Origin: Duganella sp. SG902
Lineage (GTDB): Bacteria; Pseudomonadota; Gammaproteobacteria; Burkholderiales; Burkholderiaceae_D
DNA length: 64,000 nt
Direction: 5' to 3'
Assembly: GCF_013376005.1 (NCBI RefSeq)
Contig: NZ_JABMJK010000007.1
Coordinates: 1-64,000, forward strand
Position numbers and translations under genes: made by a program
Part shown: one piece after another, positions 37,408-47,328 of the stretch
Position numbering within the stretch: position 1 is the stretch's first letter
How the letters are laid out: each line of letters begins with the position of its first letter
The notes under the pieces: model-generated
Database searches by the model: none
What the model was told of the DNA's origin: nothing
What the model saw: only the letters and a program-made list of their open reading frames with translations

Positions 37408-39945
37408 TCACTTTCCGCCTAAGATAAAATCTGCATCGCCGAAAGCAACCAGCACCAGACCGATCGCCAGATTTTTTGACAGCATTTCTCGCCGTGTTGT
37501 GCTAATGACATCACCTATCGTGGTGGCGTTGGTGGCCTTCGTTGCGTCCCTCAGGATTTTCACCATTTCTAATGTGACGATGGTCGCGTGCCGTCCCAGC
37601 AGTTCCGTCAAGGCTGCGATGACCGCGGATGCGCCAAGCCTGAGGAAGGTGGAAGGGAGACTGGCCAACGCAACAGGGGATAGAGCCGAACTGCAGCCCA
37701 TGGCGATCACGACCGGCTTGCCCGAACCTATGTGTTCAATCTCCATCGCACCAAACGACAAGCTATCGCCCTGGCCGATATAGAGATGGTCTTTATCGAT
37801 ATGCGGTATCAGGGCCAACAGCGAGGGATTGGATTGGATGGCGGCCTCCCATGCGTCCCAGTCCTCGATCAGCGGAGCAACTTCCTTCGCCACGTCATTC
37901 AACGTCACCGTGGGCATACCGGCTACCTGGTTTTGCGCTAGGAAACTCTCTGCCTTTCTTGATGCCGCAAACGCCGCTTTGTCGAGCGACGCGATTTTGT
38001 GTCTTTGATCAAAATCTTTCGCTGCACTGAGCCATGGCAACGCGGACAATCCGGGCGTCCAGGTTTGACGCTCGATGATGGCGGTCACGCCAATAAAACC
38101 CATCGGACAGAGTTTTTGGTTTTCCTGCCTGATCGAGCAAGGTGCGCGCGCTTCGCCTGCAGCAAAGCAGGATGCCCGCTCAGGACAAAGTGGCGCTTTT
38201 CGGTTACGAGGGATTCTTCCTTGATAGAAGAATTCCAATGGAAAATAAGCGTTCGACTGTGTGGTCAGTTGTACGCGGCCCAGGTTTTCCGGCCAATTTG
38301 GTATGTAGCCGCGTAAGCCGTCCAACATGCGCTTACCGGCGTTCGCCAGATCATAAAAGGTCGCATCTGGCTGAATGGACGGATTCTTGACCAAGAAACC
38401 AATTTGGGACAATAGGCTTTCTCTGGCGGCGCTGATTTCTGCATTGTCCAGCATCGTCAGGGAAATGCCTTGAGCGTCGAGGGCGGTCGCACTTGGCCTT
38501 CCGCCCAAGCTATCATTCACCAGCAAAGCGAACTCAAACGGTTGCTTATCGCGTTCCAGGTTATCGCTGGCGCTTTCCACGCTGAATTCAAATAAATCGC
38601 CAGGGGTGCCCTTCAACCGTGCGGTCTGTACGATGCGAGCGCCGTCAGCAACGATGAAACGTATATCCACTTGTTCGCTGAGCACGGCGAATTCGAACTT
38701 CGCGGCCGAAGACTCGCCCCGTTGCGGAAGCTCGAATTCTGCGCGGGCGAGAGGGCGCCCGACGGCGACCATGTAAACCTGTAAGGGTTTGGTCGGGCGG
38801 TCCCACTGTATCCGGTGGACGGGGAAGCTGGGGCGCGTGTCGTCGAATAGGGTCCGGTATCGAATTTTGAGATTGATGACAACATTGCCGTCCTTCGGCA
38901 GCCGTGTGGTCTGGTGACCGTCGTGCAGCACCGATGCGTCGAGCACGCGTGCGGCGGGGATGTCGGAGTGTAACTTTGGTGGAGGATCGATAAAACTCTT
39001 CAGCAGCAGCGTTTCCTCGGAGCTGTTTGCAATCCCCTTGACAGACTTCCGCGCGACGAAGCCGGATGCATGGTTTCCCTCGGCTGCATACCGCAATATG
39101 TCGATCGACTTCTTCAGGAACGTGGTGTTCGCCGCCACGATTTCCGCTACCTGGCCTGAGGCGATATTGGCGTCGTAGACTGCGTCACTGGTGGCCATAT
39201 ATTGCCAACGATCGGCAAACACCTGCAACCATCGCTGTACCTCGGGCATTTCACCAACCGCGTGTATCACACACCGCGCGCCATTCGATCGGAATTTGTC
39301 CAGCGTGGATAGGGCCGCTTCATTTGATGTCTGCACGAGAATCACGAGGTCGACTGACGGATATCGTGACGCATCTTCGGCGGAGGCAATCACTATGTCG
39401 GTGGGCGTAAGCTGTTCCGACCAATCGCTATTGGGAAGCGCTTGGAGGAAGCCGGCGGCCACTTGACGGGTTGCTTCGCTGCCGCTGACCACTAATTGCC
39501 CATATTGACTACGAGTCGGGTATAAGCGCCGTGGCTTGCGGTCCTTTGGCCACATGAAGAACTGGATGCTATCCGGAAAAAGCGCGGCGATATCGGAGCG
39601 CAAGGAAGCCAACTCTTCAGGATTCGCCCAAGTCCATAGCTCGCGATTGAGTTGGACCGTGAGCGCAAGATTGGCGCGTGCAAGCGCTTTTGTCGCGCGT
39701 ATGATTTGCGCCGACCTTGCGCGGTCCAGCCAGCGGGTTGGTTGCATTAATTGCTGGCCACCTCCCCACGTGCTTAAACGCTTTGCCGTCGCGCTACCGA
39801 TTAACAACTCAGCAATAATTTCAGGGTGGTGCCACCAATTCCAATCCCTTAACGGAAGCAGAAAACCAAGGCCGACCCGTAGCCACTGTTCTGATGATTC
39901 GCCGTTATCAACGAGGGGATCAGCCATATTCCGCGGCGCGCTCAA
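37408..39945 (-). CDS. CHAT-domain (caspase-like) protease candidate
   Basis: The protein has 845 residues. The last 150 resemble a CHAT peptidase: a His-rich strand in LLALIPHIDKDHLYIGQGD, then VVIAMGCSSALSP with Cys751 as the candidate nucleophile, then FLRLGASAVIAALTELLG, which matches the classic CHAT 'aFl.aGa..V.a.l' strand, and an ending LVLVAFGDADF. The N-terminal 700 residues have no recognised family; residues 330-470 look beta-rich. It opens the CHAT/MBL/patatin operon. CHAT proteases act in gasdermin and type III-E CRISPR systems by cleaving a partner, so a proteolytic switch is plausible here. No gasdermin is seen nearby. Confidence 0.7.
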   Translation of the reverse strand: MSAPRNMADPLVDNGESSEQWLRVGLGFLLPLRDWNWWHHPEIIAELLIGSATAKRLSTWGGGQQLMQPTRWLDRARSAQIIRATKALARANLALTVQLNRELWTWANPEELASLRSDIAALFPDSIQFFMWPKDRKPRRLYPTRSQYGQLVVSGSEATRQVAAGFLQALPNSDWSEQLTPTDIVIASAEDASRYPSVDLVILVQTSNEAALSTLDKFRSNGARCVIHAVGEMPEVQRWLQVFADRWQYMATSDAVYDANIASGQVAEIVAANTTFLKKSIDILRYAAEGNHASGFVARKSVKGIANSSEETLLLKSFIDPPPKLHSDIPAARVLDASVLHDGHQTTRLPKDGNVVINLKIRYRTLFDDTRPSFPVHRIQWDRPTKPLQVYMVAVGRPLARAEFELPQRGESSAAKFEFAVLSEQVDIRFIVADGARIVQTARLKGTPGDLFEFSVESASDNLERDKQPFEFALLVNDSLGGRPSATALDAQGISLTMLDNAEISAARESLLSQIGFLVKNPSIQPDATFYDLANAGKRMLDGLRGYIPNWPENLGRVQLTTQSNAYFPLEFFYQGRIPRNRKAPLCPERASCFAAGEARAPCSIRQENQKLCPMGFIGVTAIIERQTWTPGLSALPWLSAAKDFDQRHKIASLDKAAFAASRKAESFLAQNQVAGMPTVTLNDVAKEVAPLIEDWDAWEAAIQSNPSLLALIPHIDKDHLYIGQGDSLSFGAMEIEHIGSGKPVVIAMGCSSALSPVALASLPSTFLRLGASAVIAALTELLGRHATIVTLEMVKILRDATKATNATTIGDVISTTRREMLSKNLAIGLVLVAFGDADFILGGK

Positions 39946-40469
39946 AGGTTGGGTTGCGCCATTAGTTGTTGGTCATGTGATTGTACGCATAAGTGAGCCC
40001 ACTAATTCTCTCTAATTTCCACACGGAATTTTATGTTTGGCGCAGTGTAGGTAGCTGACGATATGCCAGCCAAGCCTTCGTGATTGAACATCGGAGTGAT
40101 TTGGCCGCCTGTTTGGAAGCTCTGCCTTTCACCAGTCTACTGATTACACTCAACCCAGGCAGAACCCAGTAGGCATCGAAGATGCGCTATCGAATCGCTA
40201 GCATTCCGCTTCGGCGTGGATAGCACGGCCCCTGCTCGCCGGTTCTCCATAGCCAATGGTGAGCTAGCATACACCGCAGGTGAATCACAGTGCAGGTCAG
40301 CTGCCCGGCGATGCTCGCGACTGCATCGTCCGTGTGACTATATGTGAGTTTCTGCCAGGATAATTCATGCATAATTAGGAAAAGTTGCTATGTGTAAACT
40401 CGTGCATCGGGTACCGTGGCTCAGCCCTTCTTGTCGGACCTAGGATTTTGAACGCAATGAAAGCCATAC
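39946..40469. other. Divergent intergenic region between CHAT operon and exported protein
   Basis: About 0.5 kb with lower GC content than the transfer region. It should hold divergent promoters for the CHAT/MBL/patatin operon and the 40470 gene. I see no gene, RNA or notable repeat. Confidence 0.4.
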
Positions 40470-40994
40470 ATGCTGATTAGTCATTCTCTGAAAAAAATAA
40501 GCGCACAATGCGGATTAACCATCCGAAACTGCCTGAAAATCATCGGGCTGTTGCTGATTTTGCCGTGGGGGGTCTGCGTTGCTAAATCAGTCAACCATGG
40601 TTTTGAATTTGGGCTCGCCAACGAAAACTCTGGACTTGAGATTCTAGATTATCAATATGGAGTTTACCGCGGAATGCCCACGCAACCTGATGCGGATGCG
40701 TATGCCTCGGGAAAAATTCCTCAGAGTGCGATTGTGTACGGCAATTTCCCTGTTGGAGAATTCCTCTTTGTGAAATGGAAATCCAAATCTAACAATGAAA
40801 TCTACTCACGCCTGATTGATTTGCGTCGGAGTCTCCCAAGTGACATGGATGATAAACACATCTACTTTTATATCAAAGATGCGGAAATTTTCGTATACGT
40901 GGTTACCTATAAACCACATGGGGACAATGTCGAAGACTGCAGTGCGCCCGTGTTTAGAAAATTTGTTTGTTCGGTAATTTATCCATTGCATTAA
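40470..40994 (+). CDS. Small exported protein, possible immunity factor
   Basis: The protein has 174 residues. A basic N-terminus and hydrophobic core (LKIIGLLLILPWGVCVA) form a signal peptide. The mature part of about 135 residues is beta-rich with many Tyr residues and three late Cys or aromatic pairs. I recognise no family. Only 19 bp separate it from the lipase-RTX gene, and the two share a low-GC style, so they are probably co-transcribed. A periplasmic protein next to a predicted phospholipase toxin suggests an immunity role, by analogy with Tle1/Tli pairs; this is inference. Confidence 0.65.
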   Translation: MLISHSLKKISAQCGLTIRNCLKIIGLLLILPWGVCVAKSVNHGFEFGLANENSGLEILDYQYGVYRGMPTQPDADAYASGKIPQSAIVYGNFPVGEFLFVKWKSKSNNEIYSRLIDLRRSLPSDMDDKHIYFYIKDAEIFVYVVTYKPHGDNVEDCSAPVFRKFVCSVIYPLH

Positions 40995-41013
40995 ACAATC
41001 ACAAGGGCTAGAG

Positions 41014-44000
41014 ATGAGTGCAGTCGTGAAAACCTTAAACGCAGAGGAAGCTGCGGTCGTAGAAAACCAGGCGCGAATTATCTCAACAGCGTCTCACATG
41101 TCTGTTGACTCAAACACATTCGTATTCTTCGCTGCCTTCGACGGCACCAACAACTCGGAGGATCCAATTGTTTCGGGTACCAAGCAGACTACCTCAGTTC
41201 AGCAATTATACAAACAGGTAAAGACGGCGGAACTGACGAATGGTAATCTCAAAGCGGCCTATTACGCTGGCGTGGGTACCCCTGGAACAGATGCCGGAAG
41301 TTCTGCAATCCCGACTGATCAAATTATCAAAACGGCGCAAGTGGCTTATAATCAATTCGCCATGCTTGCTGACGCGTGGTTGAAAACCCATGAAAATGGC
41401 AATCTCGAGACCATGATAACCAGTTTCAGTCGTGGTGGCGGTTCCGCGGCAATATTTTCGCAGATGTTGTATGAAAAGGGACTGGTAACAGTCGATGGTC
41501 GTGAACTGATCCCTCCTGGCCAAAAGGGTGTTGTTTCCGCAGCGTTGATTATCGATCCGGTGTTAACCGGAATTAACGGGAATAAGGACTTTCCGGATTC
41601 GGTGGAAAACTTAACAGTCATCCGCGCAGATGATGAATACCGTTCAGCCTTTCGTGCGGCGGACTACCAGGATCCAAATGCGAATATACTTCACGCGGTG
41701 GGCAATCATGGGGATTTAGGCGGATTTTATGATTTAGGCCTGGGTGCAAAGTACCTGGAAGCATATACAAGTTTTTTCAAGGGTACAGGTCTTTCGATTG
41801 CAGATGTCGCTGCTAATCGTCTGTATCAAGGCGACGCATTATCGGTGCATTCAGAATCGACCCTTGGTCCTGGTCAGGTTGTGCTGCCACCTTGGAATAT
41901 TCCTGAGGACAATACTTCTTTACCACGACAGTCCACCGTTGTTGGGATCCCTGTTGCACATTCCAACGGGGGCACCTACTTTGTGGATTATCAAGGGACA
42001 ATTGTGCTTGGTGGAGATGGCAATAATTTGAATCTTACTGATCAGAAGGTAATTTTGCTCCCGGGTGCGACGGCCACGCTGACAGGCACTGGCATAGAAG
42101 TAATCGTGTACGATGGCGCGACGGTTAATTTTATTAGTACAGCTCAGGTTTCCACAGAGGCCGGCGTTGGAATTGGCACGGTCAGTGGTGCCTTAACTAG
42201 CGGTAACCCGTCCAAAATAATTGCAATGCCTGGAGCAATAATTAACGCTACCGGGGAAAATATTGAGATCGACGCAAGGAAAGCTGCGTCCATGACACTA
42301 AAGAATGGTGCGCATATCGAATTATATGATGATTATTATCATCGTGTTGGAATATTTGAAAATACAGAGATTTTCCAAGTTTTTGATGATGATAAGCAGG
42401 TGGTGGGGGAGAGATTTACCAGGGTAAATGACCCAATTTATGGAACAGTTTCCTTTTCCCATAATATCGACGGCGTTTTTTACGCTGAAGTACGGGCGAC
42501 GCCGTCGGGTCAAGCCTACACAAGCTCACAATATTATTATGATGGCTCCTCTGTATTGCTAGTTCCGTCGCTCGGCATGAAGTATGTAGTACACAGTGAC
42601 GGCTCCGGGGTCTACGAGAGCCGTAATTTTGAATCTCCGCCTAGTACGGTAACACAGACAATTGACGTTTCCGGTATTGAAACTATTAATATAAAGTACG
42701 ATTATGCCGTTTCTGGCCCGATGCATTACTCTTTGACAAAAGATAAGGAGGATGCAATTGGTTATTACTATTTTGCCGACGGAAGTCCAATTTCTCATAA
42801 GGCGTACTACATCTATTGGTATACTTATACCGATGTAACCCAAGTCATCCGACCAGATGGATCTTGGACGATCACCTTTCACTATCTTGACGGCCCTGAA
42901 TATTCTGTCAGTTCCGGCGAACAGACGGCTGATTCCAAGTTCTTCGGGATAGATGAGCGTTATAACGCAGCTTATGCGCCGGGAACGCTGAAAATTTACG
43001 ATCAGTGGTTCACAATACCCGCGCCAGAGTCCGGAACCGTGTATTCGCCATCGGGACAAATTTTGAAGACCGTCGTTACGCGCGATGGTGTAGTCGTGAC
43101 CACGGAAATGTTCAAAAACTCCGGTGGTGCCCATGTTATTTCGTACCAAACAGCAGACGGAAATCATATAGTGCAAACATATGATAGCCCTGACGGAAAG
43201 TATAAGATTACAACGACGGCCGGAGATGGAAGTGAGAAGACCGCATACTATAGCAGAACAAAAGAGCTTATTCGTACCGATTGGAGTAAGCCCGATGGAT
43301 CACACGGTACCATTGTAGGAAACTCCAATTTAGGGTTTACGACTTTTGCCGATGGCAGTACTGAATACGTGAGTAACGACGTCAGTGCTGAGAGCGCGCG
43401 ATATACCGCTGCGAAAAATAGTTTTGTTCACCCATCTGAATCGATCGCCGGTAGTTTGAGCGTTAAGCTCGATGCAGCAGGTGCGATTATCAGTTCTAGT
43501 GTTTCCGATACGTCGGCCTCGAGTTCGACTATTTTTAACAAAGATGGAAGCTACGTCACGACGGTTATATCAGCAGGTAGTCACGTTGCAGCCCACTTTA
43601 ACGCCGACTTTCTTAAGGAAAGCGATAGTTGGGTGCTCGCTGATGGTAGACATGGCAGTACCAAGTATTCCGAACGGGGTGAAGTACTTGAAAGTTTTAC
43701 CTACCAAACTGACGGTAGCTATGAGAAGTTCGTTTCGAACGGCGAGAGTGACAGCATCAAGACTCTGTACAACCATGACGGCGATATCTATAAAGACTAT
43801 TGGACTACACAAACGAGCTCAGGGAGTCACGATTACGCCGTTATTCATTTAAACGACGGTGGCGTGTCGATCAGAGCGGATGACAACAATGGACTGATTG
43901 TGACATCGCTGTACGATACCACTGGATTCAAGGTTGCGGATCGGTGGAGCAACAGCGTCGAAAACTCCCACGGCTCGAATATTTTCCGAGCTGATGGAAG

Positions 44001-46671
44001 TCGGCAAGCTACTATCGTTAAAGCGGATGGCGAACTGCGAGTTGATGAATTTGGCGCTGGAGAACAGTTGCTGAGCAGCCACTGGGAACGCAGCACAGGC
44101 GAAATAGGAAATGATCTTTATAGTCCCGATGGCAGCTATGTGTCGAAATGGCAGACTAAAGAAGACCTCAAGGTAGCCGAGTATTACGCAAAAAATGGAC
44201 TCCTGCTTTCACGATCGGTTGAGGGGACCGCTCATGATGACGTGATCAACGGAGAGGGCGGAACAGAAACCCTCTCCGGTGGGATGGGGAATGACAACCT
44301 GTCTGGCCATGCAGGGGACGACACGATCATCGGCGGTAGAGGTGATGATACCCTGGATGGGGGGGCGGGCGCCGATGTCTATGTGTTTGGGAAAGGTGAT
44401 GGGATCGACAGTATTCGCACTCAAGCGACGGGGGCCGCTGATGTTCTCCGGTTTGACTCTTCCATTACAGCTTCAGAAATCCATCTCAGTCGAGATCTTT
44501 ACAGCTTGCGCCTCAGCGTTGCGGGCGCGTTTGATGCTGTCGAGCTGGACTCGTGGTTTGGATCCGATGGCAATGGAGACGGGTACGATCGGGTGACAAC
44601 AATCGAATTCGGCGATGGAACGATTTGGACCGCTGAGCAGCTAAAGGCGTGGCTGAACATTCCAACAGATGCTAACGACATTATTCAGGGTTCGACACAG
44701 GACGAAACACTTCAAGGCTTGGCCGGGGACGATACGCTGATCGGTGGTGGAGGCGAGGATTTGTTCTTAGGCGGCACTGGAAATGATCTCTATGTTGGAG
44801 GAAGCGGTACAAATACATTCGTTTTCGCGCCGGGCTTGGGGCGTGATTCGATTTCGGGCTGGAACGCGGGTGGACAGGGACGTGATCGGGTATTGCTGGG
44901 AGAAGGGGTTACGTCACAAGATCTGCTTTTCTCTGTAGATCATGGAGATTTAATCATTAGCTTTAAAAATAGCAATACAGACTCCCTAACTATTGGAGGA
45001 TACTTCCGCGACGCGGCCCCAGTACCTGGGCTAATTGTTTTCTCGGATGGAACTGAGTGGATCGCTGATAACATTATCCCACTTCTTCCTCTTCCTGACG
45101 TGACCGAAAACGCCGACACTATCATCGTCTTCGCGTCGCAAGAAATCCATGCGCTAGGGGGGGATGACTCCATACAAGGTATCGACAATGTTGTCATCTA
45201 CGGCGATGAGGGTAACGACAATATTTACCTGGAGTCCGGTAATAATGCCAGAATTTTTGGCGGGGATGATCGTGACAGCGTGTATCTAGGAGAGGCCAGT
45301 CATGCCCTGATTGGCGGGGATGCTGAGGACGACTCCTTGGTGCTCGGTCACGGGAATTCTAACTCGCTGAATGGTGGAGGTGGAAATGATTTTATTCGGC
45401 TTTTATCAGGCGACAATAATGTGCTGGATGGCGGCAGCGGTGATGATTATATAGAGGCTCAAGAGGGTCAATCGAACAGTCTGTCGGGCGGTGATGGGAA
45501 CGACCGGATCACCCTATATGGTGGGTCAAACAACATATTGGCCGGAGGCAATGGGAACGATACCTTCGAGGGATCGCTCACCAATGGCACCATTAATGGT
45601 GATGACGGCAATGACTCTGTTGAGCTATACGATTCAGTGCTGGGTGTCGTGCATGGTAACGTCGGCGATGATGTATTCCGCATCTACGGAGGGCGCGATA
45701 ACGCGATTTTCGGTGAGACGGGTTCGGATAGAATCACTGCTGACGGCACCTCCAATCATATTTATGGGCAAGAGGGGGAGGATCGGCTTTATTCTTACAC
45801 GACTGATTTTTCGCTGCTTGACGGGGGGAGTGAAAATGATCAAATAACGGTTCTTTCGGGTTCAAACGATACCATGTTGGGCGGTGCTGGGGATGACGTT
45901 CTTAGCTATGGTTACGGTCGTAGTACTGTTGTAGATGGTGGGACGGGAAATGATACGATCACGCTGTCTGGCTATCAGGCTAACACAGTTTTAGGGGGCG
46001 ACGGTGCTGACATTATCAAAGTCGCCTTCGGCAGTGCAGTCATCTTGGGGGGGGGAGAAGATGATACCATCCGGTCTGGCTCTGCCAACCAATTCATATC
46101 CGGCGGGCGGGGTAATGACACGATTACAAGCGAAGCTGGTAATGATGTAATAGCGTTCAATAGCGGCGATGGTAAAGACCTGTTGACCGTACTTTCTCCA
46201 GGCGCTACCGTTTCCTTAGGTACAGGAATTTCCTATGAGAAAATTTCCCTTGCGCGAAATGGTGAGAATCTCGTGCTTTTGACTGGAAGTGGTGAGGGCT
46301 TAGAATTCGTTGACTGGTATGCCGGAAGTGGTCGTCAATACATTGATAAGCTTCAAGTAATATTGGATGATGCCTCTGGATATTCAAGTACTTCAGCAGA
46401 CAGTTTGCTTAATAAAAAAATTCAGATTTTCAACTTTGCAAGCGTTGTTTCCGCGTTTGACGCCGCTAATGCGTCTGGCGGTGGTACAGCGTGGAATATG
46501 CTCGACTCCCTTCGCCTGGCGCAGGTTGATGCTTTCAATGACAAAGCGCTCGGAGGTAACATTGCATATCAGTATGCTGTTGGAGGGGATTCCCAATTGG
46601 TGGGATTAACCGGCTTGTCCGAGCTATTAAGTAGTTCCCAGTTTGGTGCCGATTATCAAATACTTTTGTGA
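41014..46671 (+). CDS. Giant Tle1-like phospholipase fused to RTX repeats
   Basis: The protein has 1885 residues. The N-terminal 250 resemble DUF2235/Tle1 alpha-beta hydrolases: FAAFDGTNN (38-47), nucleophile Ser139 in SFSRGGGSA, Asp181 in IIDPV and His232 in GNHGDLGGFYD, a full catalytic triad. A beta-rich middle (about 260-1065) has repeated DGS motifs (DGSYVTT, DGSRQAT) spaced about 50 residues apart. RTX nonapeptide blocks (GGxGxDxxx) lie at about 1070-1130, 1220-1275 and 1383-1716, binding calcium outside the cell. The C-terminal 160 residues would carry the type I secretion signal. No TISS transporter gene is in the window. It is probably a secreted lipase toxin or exoenzyme. Confidence 0.8.
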   Translation: MSAVVKTLNAEEAAVVENQARIISTASHMSVDSNTFVFFAAFDGTNNSEDPIVSGTKQTTSVQQLYKQVKTAELTNGNLKAAYYAGVGTPGTDAGSSAIPTDQIIKTAQVAYNQFAMLADAWLKTHENGNLETMITSFSRGGGSAAIFSQMLYEKGLVTVDGRELIPPGQKGVVSAALIIDPVLTGINGNKDFPDSVENLTVIRADDEYRSAFRAADYQDPNANILHAVGNHGDLGGFYDLGLGAKYLEAYTSFFKGTGLSIADVAANRLYQGDALSVHSESTLGPGQVVLPPWNIPEDNTSLPRQSTVVGIPVAHSNGGTYFVDYQGTIVLGGDGNNLNLTDQKVILLPGATATLTGTGIEVIVYDGATVNFISTAQVSTEAGVGIGTVSGALTSGNPSKIIAMPGAIINATGENIEIDARKAASMTLKNGAHIELYDDYYHRVGIFENTEIFQVFDDDKQVVGERFTRVNDPIYGTVSFSHNIDGVFYAEVRATPSGQAYTSSQYYYDGSSVLLVPSLGMKYVVHSDGSGVYESRNFESPPSTVTQTIDVSGIETINIKYDYAVSGPMHYSLTKDKEDAIGYYYFADGSPISHKAYYIYWYTYTDVTQVIRPDGSWTITFHYLDGPEYSVSSGEQTADSKFFGIDERYNAAYAPGTLKIYDQWFTIPAPESGTVYSPSGQILKTVVTRDGVVVTTEMFKNSGGAHVISYQTADGNHIVQTYDSPDGKYKITTTAGDGSEKTAYYSRTKELIRTDWSKPDGSHGTIVGNSNLGFTTFADGSTEYVSNDVSAESARYTAAKNSFVHPSESIAGSLSVKLDAAGAIISSSVSDTSASSSTIFNKDGSYVTTVISAGSHVAAHFNADFLKESDSWVLADGRHGSTKYSERGEVLESFTYQTDGSYEKFVSNGESDSIKTLYNHDGDIYKDYWTTQTSSGSHDYAVIHLNDGGVSIRADDNNGLIVTSLYDTTGFKVADRWSNSVENSHGSNIFRADGSRQATIVKADGELRVDEFGAGEQLLSSHWERSTGEIGNDLYSPDGSYVSKWQTKEDLKVAEYYAKNGLLLSRSVEGTAHDDVINGEGGTETLSGGMGNDNLSGHAGDDTIIGGRGDDTLDGGAGADVYVFGKGDGIDSIRTQATGAADVLRFDSSITASEIHLSRDLYSLRLSVAGAFDAVELDSWFGSDGNGDGYDRVTTIEFGDGTIWTAEQLKAWLNIPTDANDIIQGSTQDETLQGLAGDDTLIGGGGEDLFLGGTGNDLYVGGSGTNTFVFAPGLGRDSISGWNAGGQGRDRVLLGEGVTSQDLLFSVDHGDLIISFKNSNTDSLTIGGYFRDAAPVPGLIVFSDGTEWIADNIIPLLPLPDVTENADTIIVFASQEIHALGGDDSIQGIDNVVIYGDEGNDNIYLESGNNARIFGGDDRDSVYLGEASHALIGGDAEDDSLVLGHGNSNSLNGGGGNDFIRLLSGDNNVLDGGSGDDYIEAQEGQSNSLSGGDGNDRITLYGGSNNILAGGNGNDTFEGSLTNGTINGDDGNDSVELYDSVLGVVHGNVGDDVFRIYGGRDNAIFGETGSDRITADGTSNHIYGQEGEDRLYSYTTDFSLLDGGSENDQITVLSGSNDTMLGGAGDDVLSYGYGRSTVVDGGTGNDTITLSGYQANTVLGGDGADIIKVAFGSAVILGGGEDDTIRSGSANQFISGGRGNDTITSEAGNDVIAFNSGDGKDLLTVLSPGATVSLGTGISYEKISLARNGENLVLLTGSGEGLEFVDWYAGSGRQYIDKLQVILDDASGYSSTSADSLLNKKIQIFNFASVVSAFDAANASGGGTAWNMLDSLRLAQVDAFNDKALGGNIAYQYAVGGDSQLVGLTGLSELLSSSQFGADYQILL

Positions 46672-46794
46672 TAGGCATGGATCAAAAAAATCCGGTATGC
46701 GACTGCGTTAAATTGGGAATTCGCTAATTTATTATTAATTAGTGAAATAGCGGAATCACCTAATTTATTGTTGTATCCTCGCATTATCCTTATT
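46672..46794. other. AT-rich spacer between the RTX gene and the IS fragment
   Basis: Low-GC sequence rich in TTATTAATT-type words. No gene or clear hairpin is visible. Confidence 0.35.
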
Positions 46795-47160
46795 TGTAGT
46801 GATTGCAACTTGACCTGACAGGTGCCCGGTTTGAAGCCTGCGACTGTCGGGTCAGATTCGGTCGTTCAATGTGGTGATTAGGGTTTGCGTCGGCGTCCGT
46901 CTGCAGCACATTTTGCCCTGATGCGTGCGCTCATTGTCGTAGTGGGCGATCCAGTCGTCGAGGTCACGTTGAAGCTCTTAGATGCTGTGAGAAATTGCGA
47001 TGGAATGCATTCCGGTAGAACTCTCGCAGGATCGTCTCGTGGAAGCGCTCGCAGATGCCATTCGTCTGTGGATACCGAACTTTGGTTTGGTGTGCTCGAT
47101 GTCGTTGAGGGCCAGGTAGAGCTGGTACTTGTGCGACTCCGGCCTGCCACGGAACTCGGT
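46795..47160 (-). pseudogene. Decayed IS481-type transposase, C-terminal part
   Basis: The minus strand encodes YLALNDIEHTKP, then in another frame YPQTNGICERFHETILREFYRNAFHRN, then in a third LDDWIAHYDNERTHQGKMCC. These are the consecutive C-terminal blocks of IS481-family DDE transposases, so at least two frameshifts have broken the gene. The N-terminal two thirds are absent. The remains mark an old insertion at the boundary of the cargo region. Confidence 0.75.
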
Positions 47161-47163
47161 ACT

Positions 47164-47307
47164 ATGGAAACCGCACCGACCTACGCCGGCTACCGCGCCC
47201 GCATTCGCTTGGTGCGGATTTGTATGGCGCTGCTCTCGATGCAGGGCGACATGGCCGCTGCGCGCGACATCGTCGCTGCCGCGCATCGTAAGCCGGCCCG
47301 CTGGTAG
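47164..47307 (+). pseudogene. Truncated small phage-like reading frame
   Basis: The open frame (METAPTYAGYRARIRLV... to PARW, 47 residues) is continuous upstream only into the IS fragment, so its 5' part seems to have been cut away by the insertion. It lies 21 bp before a phage-like gene with a good ribosome site. No function is assigned. Confidence 0.35.
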
Positions 47308-47328
47308 CGCCCAACCAAGGAGATCGCC

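Noticed and set aside
44224-46160. Regular repeats that could look like a CRISPR array
   Set aside because: The periodicity comes from codons of the RTX nonapeptide; units vary and remain in frame, with no fixed repeat and spacer.
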